DNA of 64,000 bases from Bradyrhizobium vignae (GCF_004114425.1 NZ_RDQF01000004.1:186001-250000); one strand, 5' to 3'. Counted from the stretch's first letter, positions 42,903-51,714 are shown. A program made the numbers and translations. Notes: generated by a model from the sequence alone, not told the origin.

Positions 42903-44555
42903 ATGGTTTCCCTGAAGTTCTCAATGTCCCAGCGTGCCGGCTCGACCGTTCCCCAATTCCGAATTCGTGTTCCCACCAAGATCGTCGATCGACTACGCGG
43001 CAAGCGCGTGTTGCTCAGCATCAGCACACCTGACGACTATCCATTCGTCCGGACGGTGACGATCGGAAGCGACGTAGCGTTCAGCCTCGGTACGGACGAC
43101 AGGACCATTGCGGAGGCGCGACAGGCCAACGCTCTGGATCATCTTCGCCGGCTGTTTGATCTGACCGAAGCGGCTCCGATCACTCTCAGTCACAAAGACA
43201 TGGTGGCGCTGAGCGGCGAGACCTATCGGCTGTATCAGGAAATCCACCGCGACAACCCGGGCGAACCTGACGCATGGATGTATCACAAGGCGCTCAGTCG
43301 CGCGGCCCTTGAGGGTCGCATCAAAAACCCTCCGCCGGCCGCGCTGATGCCGAACGAGGTGAGCACCGCGACGGAGCTGTTTGGGACAGGTGATCTGACC
43401 GCGGCTGTCAACGCCTTGCCGGCCGATCAGTATGACGCGCTTGAAGATCGGTTCGGCCTTCTCGCGGATTGGGTGTTGATCCGTCAGCGCATCCACCTAA
43501 ACCCGAATGACCGACGTCGCTTCCTGCGCCTTGTCGGAACGGCCAGTCTTGATGCGGGCTGGCAGCTCCGGCGCAATGCCGAAGGTGACTACAGCCCTGA
43601 TCCCAAGGCCCAGCGCTTCCCACCGATCGAAAGCGTCGCAGCGATCAAGCCGCGGCAGACTATCACCGGCTTGCTTGACTCATGGTGGGCTGAAGCCAAA
43701 GCAACCGGCCGCAGTCGCACCACCTACGACACTTACAAGGGCGCGATCGATCGCCTGGTTAAGCATCTCGGTCACGACGATGCTAACCGGGTGACCGAGC
43801 AGGACATGATTGCGTTCAAAGATGCCCGTCTGAAGGTCGTGACCGCCAAGACGTTGAAGGATGGTGATCTGCCGGGGATCAAATCCATTTTCGGCTGGGC
43901 CGTAGACAATCGGAGGCTGACGAAAAATCCGGCGGACGCAGTCAAGGTCAAGGCGGAGAAGAAAATCCGGACCCGTCCGAAGGGCTTCACAGATCAGGAA
44001 GCCGCCGCCATCTTCGAGGCCTGCTGTTCGTACGTGCGGAGGCCGAAAGAGGACCCGATGACTGCCGCCGCCAAGCGGTGGGCTCCGCTGATCGCCTGCT
44101 ACACCGGCTGCCGTATTGCGGAGGCGCTACAGCTTCGGAAAGAGGATGTTCGCACCGAGTCAGGCCACCATGTTTTTGATCTCAATCCACTTGCCGGAAG
44201 CATCAAAACCGGGACTTACCGGCTGGTCCCTGTTCATCCGCAACTGATCGAATTGGGGCTGTTGCGCTTCGTCGCTGACTCGGCAGACGGCCCGCTGTTC
44301 GCGAGAGGCAGCTACAAACGTGTTCTTGATTTTGTTCGGGCAGTGGTAACCGACGAACGGGTCCAGCCGAACCACGCATGGCGGCACCGGCTCAAGTCAG
44401 TCAGCCGTAACCTTGGATTCGATCCGCGAGTCGTCGATGCCATTCAGGGCCACGCGGCCCGAACATCTGGTGAGGACTACGGCGACGTGTCGGTGTTCGC
44501 CATGGCCCGGGTGATTAATGCCATCCCCCGGATTGCAAAAACGCCCCCAGCCTGA
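42903..44555 (+). CDS. Tyrosine recombinase (integrase)
   Basis: 550 residues from ATG 42903. The catalytic C-terminal domain is intact: Arg404 in TGCRIAEALQL, a Lys region GSIKTGTYRLVPVHP, HAWRHRLKS (HxxR), second His in IQGHAARTSG and nucleophile Tyr526 in EDYGDVSVF. The long N-terminal half (about 260 residues before the SAM-like core-binding domain at ~250-340) is typical of island integrases. It lies directly after tRNA-Thr(GGT) and points inward, the standard layout for a tRNA-targeting integrative element. Two GTGCCACACA copies lie just upstream of its start. Confidence 0.93.
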   Translation: MVSLKFSMSQRAGSTVPQFRIRVPTKIVDRLRGKRVLLSISTPDDYPFVRTVTIGSDVAFSLGTDDRTIAEARQANALDHLRRLFDLTEAAPITLSHKDMVALSGETYRLYQEIHRDNPGEPDAWMYHKALSRAALEGRIKNPPPAALMPNEVSTATELFGTGDLTAAVNALPADQYDALEDRFGLLADWVLIRQRIHLNPNDRRRFLRLVGTASLDAGWQLRRNAEGDYSPDPKAQRFPPIESVAAIKPRQTITGLLDSWWAEAKATGRSRTTYDTYKGAIDRLVKHLGHDDANRVTEQDMIAFKDARLKVVTAKTLKDGDLPGIKSIFGWAVDNRRLTKNPADAVKVKAEKKIRTRPKGFTDQEAAAIFEACCSYVRRPKEDPMTAAAKRWAPLIACYTGCRIAEALQLRKEDVRTESGHHVFDLNPLAGSIKTGTYRLVPVHPQLIELGLLRFVADSADGPLFARGSYKRVLDFVRAVVTDERVQPNHAWRHRLKSVSRNLGFDPRVVDAIQGHAARTSGEDYGDVSVFAMARVINAIPRIAKTPPA

Positions 44556-44568
44556 GTGGCTGAGGGCG
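44537..44568 (-). terminator. Minus-strand terminator overlapping the integrase 3' end
   Basis: The stem CGCCCTCAGCC / GGCTGGGGGCG (one mismatch) with loop ACTCA is followed on the minus strand by TTTTTGC. It lies over the integrase stop codon and would end transcripts coming leftward from the tape-measure/55-residue gene side. Confidence 0.6.
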
Positions 44569-44785
44569 CGGATGGTCCGGATGAGCCAGTTATGGCTTAG
44601 GCGAGAAAATGCTTGAGGCGTTGCATGCCGTGCTAACCGGCGCATCGGCGATTGGTTCGAAGCGAGCTCCCCGCCCGTCTGGTGGTCTAGGCCGAGGATG
44701 GGCGAGGAGCTACCGCGTCGGTCCCCCGTCGCATAGCCAGGCTAGAAATGTGCCGTGACAATTCTGTGAAACTGCGGCACCGTAA

Positions 44786-44953
44786 TCATTGGATGTCGAG
44801 CTTTTCCAGAGGCAGTTGCAGCTCCGCCGCTCTCTCGGCACGATCCTTCTTCCGGAACTCGTTCTCTTTGCGTTCGAACTTGATCATCTCCTGCTGAGCT
44901 GCTTCGAGCAGGCGATTTCGTTTAGCGTCGTCGTATTGCGTATTGTCGATCAT
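44786..44953 (-). CDS. 55-residue charged helical protein
   Basis: Minus-strand frame MIDNTQYDDAKRNRLLEAAQ, then QEMIKFERKENEFRKKDRAE and RAAELQLPLEKLDIQ. It is preceded by GAGGGA about eight bases before ATG 44953. Extremely rich in Lys, Arg and Glu, it should form a coiled coil. No family recognised; small proteins of this type are common in phages and integrative elements. It reads toward the terminator at 44537. Confidence 0.6.
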   Translation of the reverse strand: MIDNTQYDDAKRNRLLEAAQQEMIKFERKENEFRKKDRAERAAELQLPLEKLDIQ

Positions 44954-45185
44954 ATCAGTTCCCTCGCGGCCTTACTCCTAAACAACTTGAGCGACGTCGC
45001 CAAGGTTCGATGGTTGAAGATTACGGATTTATGACGGCGCGAGAGCAGCCGGCAGTGAAAAGAGCACGGCCGGGCTCGAAACAAGCGTCCCGGCGGCGCC
45101 CTATTCTCTAACTGAGCGCTGAAATCTCAGTCGATGCCAGTCTGCAACGAACATGCCACAAGCTCGTGACATCAACTTGGTCTGC

Positions 45186-45197
45186 GTCTGGCAGCAC
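45186..45197 (+). repeat. Right copy of 12-base tRNA-Thr 3'-end repeat (att-like)
   Basis: GTCTGGCAGCAC, identical and in direct orientation to 42816-42827. The preceding bases show a weak residual T-arm resemblance. If it is attR, the element would be 2.37 kb and contain only the integrase and the 55-residue gene. Confidence 0.4.
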
Positions 45198-45209
45198 GGA
45201 CGTCCTAGG

Positions 45210-45401
45210 TCAGGAAGTACCGAGCGAGTTCCCGTCGATCGTCGAAGCGCCCTCGATTGAGACCTCGTGGAATGCCTGCACGTCGATCAAGTGCATGAGG
45301 CTATCGGCTGCTGATCGCGCGGATGCCTGATGATCTCCACCGATTCTAAACAGGGCCGGCAAGATCAATTCGATTGCGGTTTCTACTGGGTCGCTCTTCA
45401 C
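45210..45401 (-). CDS. Small acidic protein, unknown
   Basis: 63 residues from GTG 45401 (VKSDPVETAIELILPALFRI), preceded by AAAGGA. The sequence is short, acidic and helical (MHLIDVQAFHEVSIEGASTI). No family recognised. It lies 135 bases downstream of the tape-measure gene on the same strand, separated by a terminator, so it has its own promoter if expressed. Probably an accessory element or phage gene. Confidence 0.45.
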   Translation of the reverse strand: MKSDPVETAIELILPALFRIGGDHQASARSAADSLMHLIDVQAFHEVSIEGASTIDGNSLGTS

Positions 45402-45496
45402 GGTGATGCTTTCCTTTCAATGCGACTGAACGTCGATCGCGTATCGAACATGATCGATCGGCGTTTGCATTGGAATTTGTATTGACGCAAACGGCG

Positions 45497-45524
45497 AAAA
45501 AAGTTGCCCGGCCCCGTAGGGCCG
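45497..45524 (-). terminator. Terminator of the tape-measure gene
   Basis: On the minus strand a 6-bp stem CGGCCC / GGGCCG with a 4-base loop is followed by GGCAAC and a six-T run, just past the tape-measure stop. This suggests the phage gene ends a transcript here. Confidence 0.7.
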
Positions 45525-45535
45525 AGCTGTTGTCA

Positions 45536-48500
45536 TCAGGTGTACTCGCTCTCTGAGTCATGGGCGCGCCAGTTCATCGACTCGTCAACCCGGCGCTGCA
45601 CCAGCGTTGCGAGGGCTTCCGGGTCGTGGCTATTGCCGTTGATATGGATCGCGACATTACCGCCAGCGCCGCCACCAAAGCCGCCCCTCATCGGGACGCC
45701 AGATCGTGGAGCAGCGGGAACGTTCTTCACCGCGTCAACCGGCGACGGGACCTGACCGATGGGATTACCGCGACGAACCATCAGGTTCTTGTCTGCGTCG
45801 ATCCAGTGCTCGCGCACCGAGTCGCCATCGTTGCCGGCCAGCATCTTGATTTGCAGCCGGCCGTTCTGCATGCGGGTCTCGCCGGTCGCGAGGCCAACGT
45901 GGCCACCGGGCTGATTGTAACCGAGGCCGTGCGTCTGGAGCAGAACGTCATTGCGTTTCACGTCGGGCGGGCTGATCGCAGAGCCCCATTTCTGGAAGCT
46001 GTTCGCCACCGCGCTACCCGTGCCGCTGCCTCCGGCGGCCTCCAACGCCTTGTTAACAAAGCGAGCACACCAAGCATTCGACTTGCCGCGTACGTCACCG
46101 CCAAGGGCTGCCGCCAACACGCGGTTGTCGGTATACTCGTTCATGCCCTTGTACTTTTCGGCCCACGCCACGGCATCGCCGCTGCCGGCTGATCCACCGC
46201 CGGACAGCGCATTCATCTGCTTGCGCACGCCCGCGGGCCAGCCACCGTTCAGCCGACGTGGATCATTCGCGGCGCCGACCGGCGCATATCGCTCCGCCAT
46301 CTTGTCGAGGTTGCCACCGGCCAGACGGTAGTTCTTTGCGACCACTCGGCCCGCCCGGCTGATGCCGGCATCGAGGCTGGCGAATTGCATCTTCTTCGCC
46401 ATGCCCGTTGCCGGGTCCATCAGGCCCGCCACGTTGTTTCCCGACAGCACATGACCGTTGCCTGTTTCATGTGCGATCACGCCGGCCAGCAGCGCAGGTG
46501 AGATGCCGTTGGCTCTGGCTGCCGCGACGATCTGATCGTACTTGCCTGCGAGAGGAGTGCCGGCGAACTTTTTATCGAAGGCCGACCGGCTCATATCGTC
46601 AACGCTGCCACCTCCGCCGTTGAACGACGGGATGTTGCTGCGCTTGATGATGCCGCCGGAGCCAACACCGAAGTTCGGAAGGATGCCGCCCGGCGTTACG
46701 TTCTTCCACAGCGCATCGGGAGTGCCGACTCCGCTGATGATCCGGTTCATGTTGGCGCCGATCGCCGTGCTGCCGCTCAGCCCTCCGCCGCTGCTGTAGG
46801 TGCGACCGCGGGAGCTGAAGTCAGTGCTCATGAACGAGGCTCGTTCGATCTTCCCACCGAGATCGTCCAGCTTGTTCCCGATGAAACTCATCGGGTGAAC
46901 GTCCGCGGGGTTGAAGCCGTCACCACTCTGCTTCTGGTACAGGTCTTTCTTGTGCTGGCGTTGACGCTCTCGCCATTGGCTTGTCGTCTCGCCCGGCCGC
47001 TTTTTTGAGGCATCCGGTAAGCCGGCGTCGTTGTTCTCCGCGAGGGCCCACGCGAGCAGGGCAGCGGTGCCAACAGGGTTGCCGGTGGCGGCACCTAGCA
47101 ACGCCCGACCACCGAGCAGGCCCGCGATGCGGCTGATGATGTTCGCAACGCCAGCGAACACGGCCATGAGCGGGGCGAGCGTTCCCAATGCGATGGAGAG
47201 CGCAACAATCTGGCCGACCAGCTTACCCAGGACTTCGGCGCTGTTGCCGTCCTTTCCCATGGCGGTGGCAACGCCCTTCAGCATGGTGATGATGGTGTCA
47301 GAGACTGACTTGAGCCCGCTCACGAAGCCCGACGCAAAGCCGATGATCTTGTCCACGTCGATGGACGAAAGTTTCGCTGCAATCTTGTCGAGTGCGTCGC
47401 CCATGTTGGCGACGCCAAAGGCCTTCTTCAGTCGCTCGACAAGGTCTCTGGACTTCTCCGCGATCTTGCTGGAGGTGAAGATGCCGGTATGTCGATCGAA
47501 CCAATCGGATACCTCGATGAAGCTCTGCTCGAAGCCGCTCCCGAATTTCTCCCATGCGAGACCAAACATTGCCTTGATGCGGTCCCAGCGCTTCTGAAGC
47601 GAGTTAAGCTTGGTACGGGAGAACGCGGAGACCGCGTCGCTCTTCTGGTCGATTTCCTTCAACGTCTCCCGGATTTGGTCGGCAGCCTTGGCCATCTGCA
47701 CCAGTTCGTCCCGCCACTCCCGCATGCCGGCAAGGTTCGCGAATTTAGCCCGGTTCTGCTCAGACATGTTCCTCATCTTCGAAAACATGTCCAACATGAA
47801 CTCGGTTGGAGCCGACGCCATTCTCTGAGCCATCTGCGCCCGGCCGCCGTACCCGATCATGCGTGCAGCTTGATCTAGATCCTTCGCGCGTTGTCCGCGA
47901 GCGTTTCCGGCGTTCGCAAATTCGGAGGTGAGGAAGCCAAGGAACGTGCCGGCCTTGTTCGGCTGGAGGCCTGCCGAGATGCCGACCGACGTGAACGCGG
48001 ATAGGTCGGTTTCTTTGATCTTCGTGGTACTCAAGGCGGACAGAGCGCGCTTGTTCGCCTCTACCACCTCGTTCGGGTCTGCGGCAGTCGCGGCAGCGGC
48101 CACGGCGACCGAGGTCATCATGCGCGCTACGCGGGCAGGATCGGCGTTCCGGACGTTGCCATAGAGAGCGGTGGCGGTCTTACCGGCCAGCTTCATCAAC
48201 TCGCCGATGTTCATTTCGAGGGCCGATGACGCTTCCAAGGCGTTCTCTGTGACCTTCTTTGCGGCCGTGGAATCGAAGCCTTGCTTCAGCGCCTCGGTGT
48301 AGCTGTCCAGCACAGCGGCGGCGGACTCGCCGAACTTGATCGCGACCTGATCGGACCAATCGCCGCGCAGCCGCTTCACCTCAGCCTGCGACAGGCCGCC
48401 GAAGATTTGTGCTTTGGTCTCAGCAACGTCGGTCTCCATCCGTCGCTTGAAGGCGGATGCGACGCCGGAGATGGTGATGCCGCCGGAGATGAGCGCGGTG

Positions 48501-48883
48501 GTTGGCGAAATGCCCCGGGGAAGTGAGCCACGCCCGCCGGAGCTGGCGCCACGACCAACAGCGCGTTGTTCAACCTGCCGGCGGCTGTAGGTCTGCCGGT
48601 CGAGGCGGTCCAGCTCGCGGTGGAACGCCCGCGCGTCGCGCAGGCTGTCGGCATAGGCCGACTTCCATTCAGTGCGGTAGGTCGCAGCGGCCTTGCGAGC
48701 GTCGTCGGTGATCTTCTGGAGGCCGGCTGAGACACTGTCGGGAAACAGCTTGGATGCTGAGACGCCGTTGATGGATTTAACTGCGGCCTCAAGCTTGCGA
48801 ACGTTCCGGAGAAGTCCGGCGATGACGGGGCTCGCGCTGTCGGTCGCGGTCAATGATGCGTGGACGCTGATGATCTCTGACAT
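45536..48883 (-). CDS. Phage tail tape-measure protein with two C-terminal lytic domains
   Basis: 1115 residues. Residues 1-560 are the tape-measure part: helical, with coiled-coil and hydrophobic segments (LVGQIVALSIALGTLAPLMA, VFAGVANIISRIAGLL) typical of tail-length rulers that enter the host membrane. Around 770-900 a lysozyme-like domain contains GISPALLAGVIAHETGNG (catalytic-type Glu ~806) and NNVAGLMDPATGM. Around 915-1035 a cysteine-endopeptidase-like domain has Cys ~940 (SNAWCARFVNKALEAAG) and His ~995 (GHVGLATG), as in NlpC/P60- or CHAP-like enzymes. No other tail gene is nearby. Orphan phage remnant or satellite gene; activity is inference. Confidence 0.85.
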   Translation of the reverse strand: MSEIISVHASLTATDSASPVIAGLLRNVRKLEAAVKSINGVSASKLFPDSVSAGLQKITDDARKAAATYRTEWKSAYADSLRDARAFHRELDRLDRQTYSRRQVEQRAVGRGASSGGRGSLPRGISPTTALISGGITISGVASAFKRRMETDVAETKAQIFGGLSQAEVKRLRGDWSDQVAIKFGESAAAVLDSYTEALKQGFDSTAAKKVTENALEASSALEMNIGELMKLAGKTATALYGNVRNADPARVARMMTSVAVAAAATAADPNEVVEANKRALSALSTTKIKETDLSAFTSVGISAGLQPNKAGTFLGFLTSEFANAGNARGQRAKDLDQAARMIGYGGRAQMAQRMASAPTEFMLDMFSKMRNMSEQNRAKFANLAGMREWRDELVQMAKAADQIRETLKEIDQKSDAVSAFSRTKLNSLQKRWDRIKAMFGLAWEKFGSGFEQSFIEVSDWFDRHTGIFTSSKIAEKSRDLVERLKKAFGVANMGDALDKIAAKLSSIDVDKIIGFASGFVSGLKSVSDTIITMLKGVATAMGKDGNSAEVLGKLVGQIVALSIALGTLAPLMAVFAGVANIISRIAGLLGGRALLGAATGNPVGTAALLAWALAENNDAGLPDASKKRPGETTSQWRERQRQHKKDLYQKQSGDGFNPADVHPMSFIGNKLDDLGGKIERASFMSTDFSSRGRTYSSGGGLSGSTAIGANMNRIISGVGTPDALWKNVTPGGILPNFGVGSGGIIKRSNIPSFNGGGGSVDDMSRSAFDKKFAGTPLAGKYDQIVAAARANGISPALLAGVIAHETGNGHVLSGNNVAGLMDPATGMAKKMQFASLDAGISRAGRVVAKNYRLAGGNLDKMAERYAPVGAANDPRRLNGGWPAGVRKQMNALSGGGSAGSGDAVAWAEKYKGMNEYTDNRVLAAALGGDVRGKSNAWCARFVNKALEAAGGSGTGSAVANSFQKWGSAISPPDVKRNDVLLQTHGLGYNQPGGHVGLATGETRMQNGRLQIKMLAGNDGDSVREHWIDADKNLMVRRGNPIGQVPSPVDAVKNVPAAPRSGVPMRGGFGGGAGGNVAIHINGNSHDPEALATLVQRRVDESMNWRAHDSESEYT

Positions 48884-49243
48884 GTTTCTCTTGTTGTTGG
48901 CGCGGCTGGCGCGCGGACGGTGACGGCGGAAACCGCCTTTTGGAAAATGCGCTCATACGGCGCGGAAAATGGTGACGCCCGATTATTTCGGGGGGTGGGG
49001 TCATGCGGATGGATCAATCTCCCCTGCCCCCGTAAGTCGCTTTTTCTAGAAAAAAAATCTCAGAGCGTTTCCCGCTGCCGGGGGGAGTGCCGCATAAAAA
49101 AACCGGCTTCACCCTCCCGCGTTCGCGAGCGCTGGGAAACCTCACTGGCCTGTGCAGGAGCAAGGACGATGCTGGTGCTGGTGCTGGTGCTCCGCGGCGG
49201 ACGGTGAAGTGAGGAGCCTCCCCTGCCGTCGTCGCGTTTCACT
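48884..49243. other. Gene-free boundary with A/T runs and a GCTGGT triplet tract
   Basis: 360 bases upstream of the tape-measure gene. Contains TTTTTCTAGAAAAAAAATC (49041-49062), a CCCCGGG-rich patch and three tandem GCTGGT units at 49171-49188. Only short spurious frames are visible. It probably holds the tape-measure promoter on the minus strand and marks the transition from phage-like to stress-island DNA. Confidence 0.5.
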
Positions 49244-49636
49244 GTGACAAGCGATCAGCTTTGGGCAAACCGCGTCCAGTCCATCGCAGCGACGCAGCCG
49301 GCGCCGTCCGTCAGCCGCAGACAGCTGCACCGGCTGGTGATCACTCACAGCGACCACGCGAGCAGGGACACACGCAGACGAAGGAAGGTGACGCGCCTCG
49401 TCAAATATCTGCGCGACATCAAGGAGACCGGAGCGATCCACGAATGCGAGGAGCACGGCTGGATGCAGGACCGGGCCGACCCCCATGCCCGCCAGAGAGC
49501 AGTCGAGCTCGCCTGCGAATATCCGCCGGCAGGCATCTCGACCGATCATTCCGTCGCGGCGATCCTCGATGTGCTCGATTCCATCGGAGACACGTGCCCG
49601 GAGTGCCCCGCGAGCGAAAGGGGTCCCGAGGACTGA
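49244..49636 (+). CDS. Hypothetical protein with C-terminal CxxC
   Basis: 130 residues from GTG 49244 (MTSDQLWANRVQSIAATQPA). A basic N-terminal half (RRQLHRLVITHSDHASRD, RRRRKVTRLVKYLRDIKETG) is followed by an acidic part with a possible zinc or disulfide pair DTCPECPAS. No family recognised. Competing frames on both strands are Arg/Pro-rich and look like shadows, but this assignment is not certain; no strong RBS. Confidence 0.45.
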   Translation: MTSDQLWANRVQSIAATQPAPSVSRRQLHRLVITHSDHASRDTRRRRKVTRLVKYLRDIKETGAIHECEEHGWMQDRADPHARQRAVELACEYPPAGISTDHSVAAILDVLDSIGDTCPECPASERGPED

Positions 49637-49671
49637 GCGAAGCGGTTCCGACAACTCGGAACGACTTCACC

Positions 49672-49923
49672 TTAGCGCCGGCGCGCGACCCAGACTCCAA
49701 CCAAAAAGGCGACCAAGAGCGACCGCAGCGGGGCATTAATCGCTGCCTCGCGCAAGCGATCCGCCAAGCGCAGGGCGCCGTCTTGAGATGAGCGCGGTCG
49801 TCGCAAGTCGGCCGCCGTTTTCGCTTCGGCATTCAGCCTGGCCGCAACAGCCAACTCCGCGCCTTCTGGGTCGTTCACCAGGCCGGAGGCTTCCGTCATC
49901 GCTGAGGCTTCCTGCATGTCCAT
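49672..49923 (-). CDS. Small membrane-anchored protein downstream of Ku
   Basis: 83 residues: an acidic/basic soluble part and one C-terminal membrane helix (APLRSLLVAFLVGVWVARRR). The start is strongly supported by AGGAGGT five bases upstream. It lies 21 bases after the Ku stop on the same strand, so it is probably co-transcribed. The soluble segment TAADLRRPRSSQDGALRLAD has no recognised family. Confidence 0.72.
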   Translation of the reverse strand: MDMQEASAMTEASGLVNDPEGAELAVAARLNAEAKTAADLRRPRSSQDGALRLADRLREAAINAPLRSLLVAFLVGVWVARRR

Positions 49924-49944
49924 TCGAACCTCCTACCACTAGCG

Positions 49945-50871
49945 TCAGGCCGACTTCCGCTGCGGCCTGGCGGCGGGTTTCTTCGCGGCCGCCTCCTTCG
50001 CAGGCTTCTTGCCGGCGATGGGCATCAGCAACTCCTTCTGGCCCGCCGACGCCTTCTTCGGCTTCTTGGCGGGCTTGGCCGCGTTCGCAGGCGCGGCCTC
50101 CTTGCCGACTGACCGGCGCAGCGCCTCCATCAAATCGACGACGTTGCCCGCCGCCGGCTTGGACTTTGGCGTGATCGGCTTGCCGGCGCGCTTGTGGTTG
50201 ATGAGATCGATCAGCGCGCTCTCGTAGTGGTCTTCGAACTTCTCGGGATCGAAGCGGCCGGCCTTCTGGTTCACGATGTGCTTGGCAAGGTCCAGCATGT
50301 CCTTCGTGACCTTCACGTCCTGGATCTCGTCGAAATATTCCTGCTCGCTCCTGACCTCGTAGGGATAGCGCAGCAGCGTGCCAATCAGGCCTTTGTCGCG
50401 GGCTTCGAGCGCGATGATGTGCTCGCGGTTGGTCAGCACCACCCGCCCGATCGCGACCTTGTCCATCTCGCGGATGGTCTCGCGGATCACCGCGAAAGCG
50501 TCATGCCCGACCTTTCCGTCCGGACGCAGGTAGTAGGGACGGATCAGGTAGCGTGGATCGATGTCGGACTTGTCGACGAACTCGTCGATCTCGATGGTGC
50601 GCGTGGACTCCAGCGCGATCTCCTCGAGCTCTTCCTTCGACACCTCGATGTATTGGCCCTTCTCAAACTCGTAGCCCTTGACGATGTCCTCGTTCTGCAC
50701 CTCGTCGCCGGTATCCGCATCGACCTTCAGGTATTTGATGCGATGGCCGGTCTCGCGATTGAGCTGATTGAACGAGATCTTCTCGCTCTCCGACGTCGCG
50801 GGGTAGAGCGCCACCGGACAGGTGACGAGGGACAGACGCAGGAAGCCTTTCCAGTTGGCACGCGGGGCCAT
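49945..50871 (-). CDS. ku: DNA end-binding protein Ku
   Basis: 308 residues. Bacterial Ku homodimer ring protein of non-homologous end joining. The core begins MAPRANWKGFLRLSLVTCPV and continues NQLNRETGHRIKYLKVDADTG, YYLRPDGKVGHDAF and GTLLRYPYEVRSEQEYF, all standard Ku motifs. A Lys/Ala/Pro-rich tail of about 60 residues (for example AKPAKKPKKASAGQKELLMP) is typical of rhizobial Ku and may bind DNA. In bacteria Ku partners with LigD or a stand-alone ligase; here a LigC-like ligase is encoded 11 kb away. No EcfG site was found in front of it. Confidence 0.94.
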   Translation of the reverse strand: MAPRANWKGFLRLSLVTCPVALYPATSESEKISFNQLNRETGHRIKYLKVDADTGDEVQNEDIVKGYEFEKGQYIEVSKEELEEIALESTRTIEIDEFVDKSDIDPRYLIRPYYLRPDGKVGHDAFAVIRETIREMDKVAIGRVVLTNREHIIALEARDKGLIGTLLRYPYEVRSEQEYFDEIQDVKVTKDMLDLAKHIVNQKAGRFDPEKFEDHYESALIDLINHKRAGKPITPKSKPAAGNVVDLMEALRRSVGKEAAPANAAKPAKKPKKASAGQKELLMPIAGKKPAKEAAAKKPAARPQRKSA

Positions 50872-51011
50872 GTTACGCAGAACTCCATTGGGGTGGCCTG
50901 GATTCAAGACGAACTGCAGATGGCAGTTCCGACGGGCGGGCCTCTCCGGGCGAAGATTCATCCGTACGGTCCTCGCCACCGGCGGAATCCGACGGATGCC
51001 CATTGACTCAT

Positions 51012-51257
51012 ATGGAACAAATGGAGAACATAGAAAGCATGTCCGCCGCTTCCGAACCTGCTGCGCTCGCCAAGGGCGATCTTGAGCGCGCCGCCGACCA
51101 GGCCATCGAAGTCTGCGGCGGAGACCCCCGGGAGGCGGTCAAGGCGTTGTTGATCGCCATCGACTTTCTCGAGGCCGAGGCCAACGAGCTGCGCGCGGCG
51201 GTCTCGAAAGGATATTCACGGGGGCGGCATGGCCCGCACCGCGAACGCAAGGAGTGA
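51012..51257 (+). CDS. Small protein next to Ku, unknown
   Basis: 81 residues from ATG 51012 (MEQMENIESMSAASEPAALA), divergent from Ku. One amphipathic helix dominates (GDLERAADQAIEVCGGDPRE, AVKALLIAIDFLEAEANELR). No family named; small proteins of this type accompany Ku in several Bradyrhizobium. Several in-frame ATGs make the start uncertain. Its stop overlaps the leader of the next gene, which has AAGGAG at 51249-51254. Confidence 0.6.
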   Translation: MEQMENIESMSAASEPAALAKGDLERAADQAIEVCGGDPREAVKALLIAIDFLEAEANELRAAVSKGYSRGRHGPHRERKE

Positions 51258-51262
51258 CTGCA

Positions 51263-51508
51263 ATGGACGTCACCTACTACGTGGCATTGCCGTTCGTCAT
51301 GGCCGATGACGGCGTCGCGCCCGGCGAGGCGGTCGAGTGCCTGAGTGCCAACGCCGCCGTCATGCGCGCCGAAGCGCTCTCGCGGAAACCAGGCTGCGCG
51401 GGGGCGGTCGCCTTTTCGCGGACTGGAGACCCGTCCAGCGGCGACTTCGGCGACGCCAAGCTGATCCTGAAGTTCGGCGAGGTTCCGGACGATCTCAGCG
51501 CGCTCTGA
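51263..51508 (+). CDS. Small protein, unknown
   Basis: 81 residues from ATG 51263, preceded by AAGGAG. Begins MDVTYYVALPFVMADDGVAP and is compact, with one Cys pair (VECLSAN, GCAGAVAF) and an acidic C-terminus (GDFGDAKLILKFGEVPDDL). No family recognised. Tightly linked to the 51012 gene (5-base gap), so both are expressed together. Confidence 0.65.
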   Translation: MDVTYYVALPFVMADDGVAPGEAVECLSANAAVMRAEALSRKPGCAGAVAFSRTGDPSSGDFGDAKLILKFGEVPDDLSAL

Positions 51509-51522
51509 CCGGCACGAACCGA

Positions 51523-51714
51523 TCATTCCTCGCCCGGGGCGGCGGCATCGCCCGACTCGAGCAGGTTCAGCGCGGTCTCGATCTGCGCGAGCAGGCGCTC
51601 GATTTCCTCGCGTTCGTTCGGTCCGGTACCGCTCTGCAGTCGCTCCATGAGCGCCTGCTTTCGCGCAAGCAGATTTGCGACAGCCGACACATCGCACCTT
51701 CCCATGTTTGGCAT
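51523..51714 (-). CDS. Small coiled-coil protein, unknown
   Basis: 63 residues, MPNMGRCDVSAVANLLARKQ, then a helical heptad-like stretch (ALMERLQSGTGPNEREEIER, LLAQIETALNLLESG). No family recognised. Converges with the 51263 gene. No clear RBS, but codon use fits. Confidence 0.5.
   Translation of the reverse strand: MPNMGRCDVSAVANLLARKQALMERLQSGTGPNEREEIERLLAQIETALNLLESGDAAAPGEE

Noticed and set aside
49142..49654. 170-codon minus-strand frame overlapping the 49244 gene
   Set aside because: Low-complexity C-terminus (His/Gln run from the GCTGGT tract) and no RBS; the plus-strand frame is slightly better supported.
50872..51000. EcfG promoter before ku
   Set aside because: GGAAC occurs in the ku leader but no CGTT or one-mismatch -10 lies 16-17 bases downstream.
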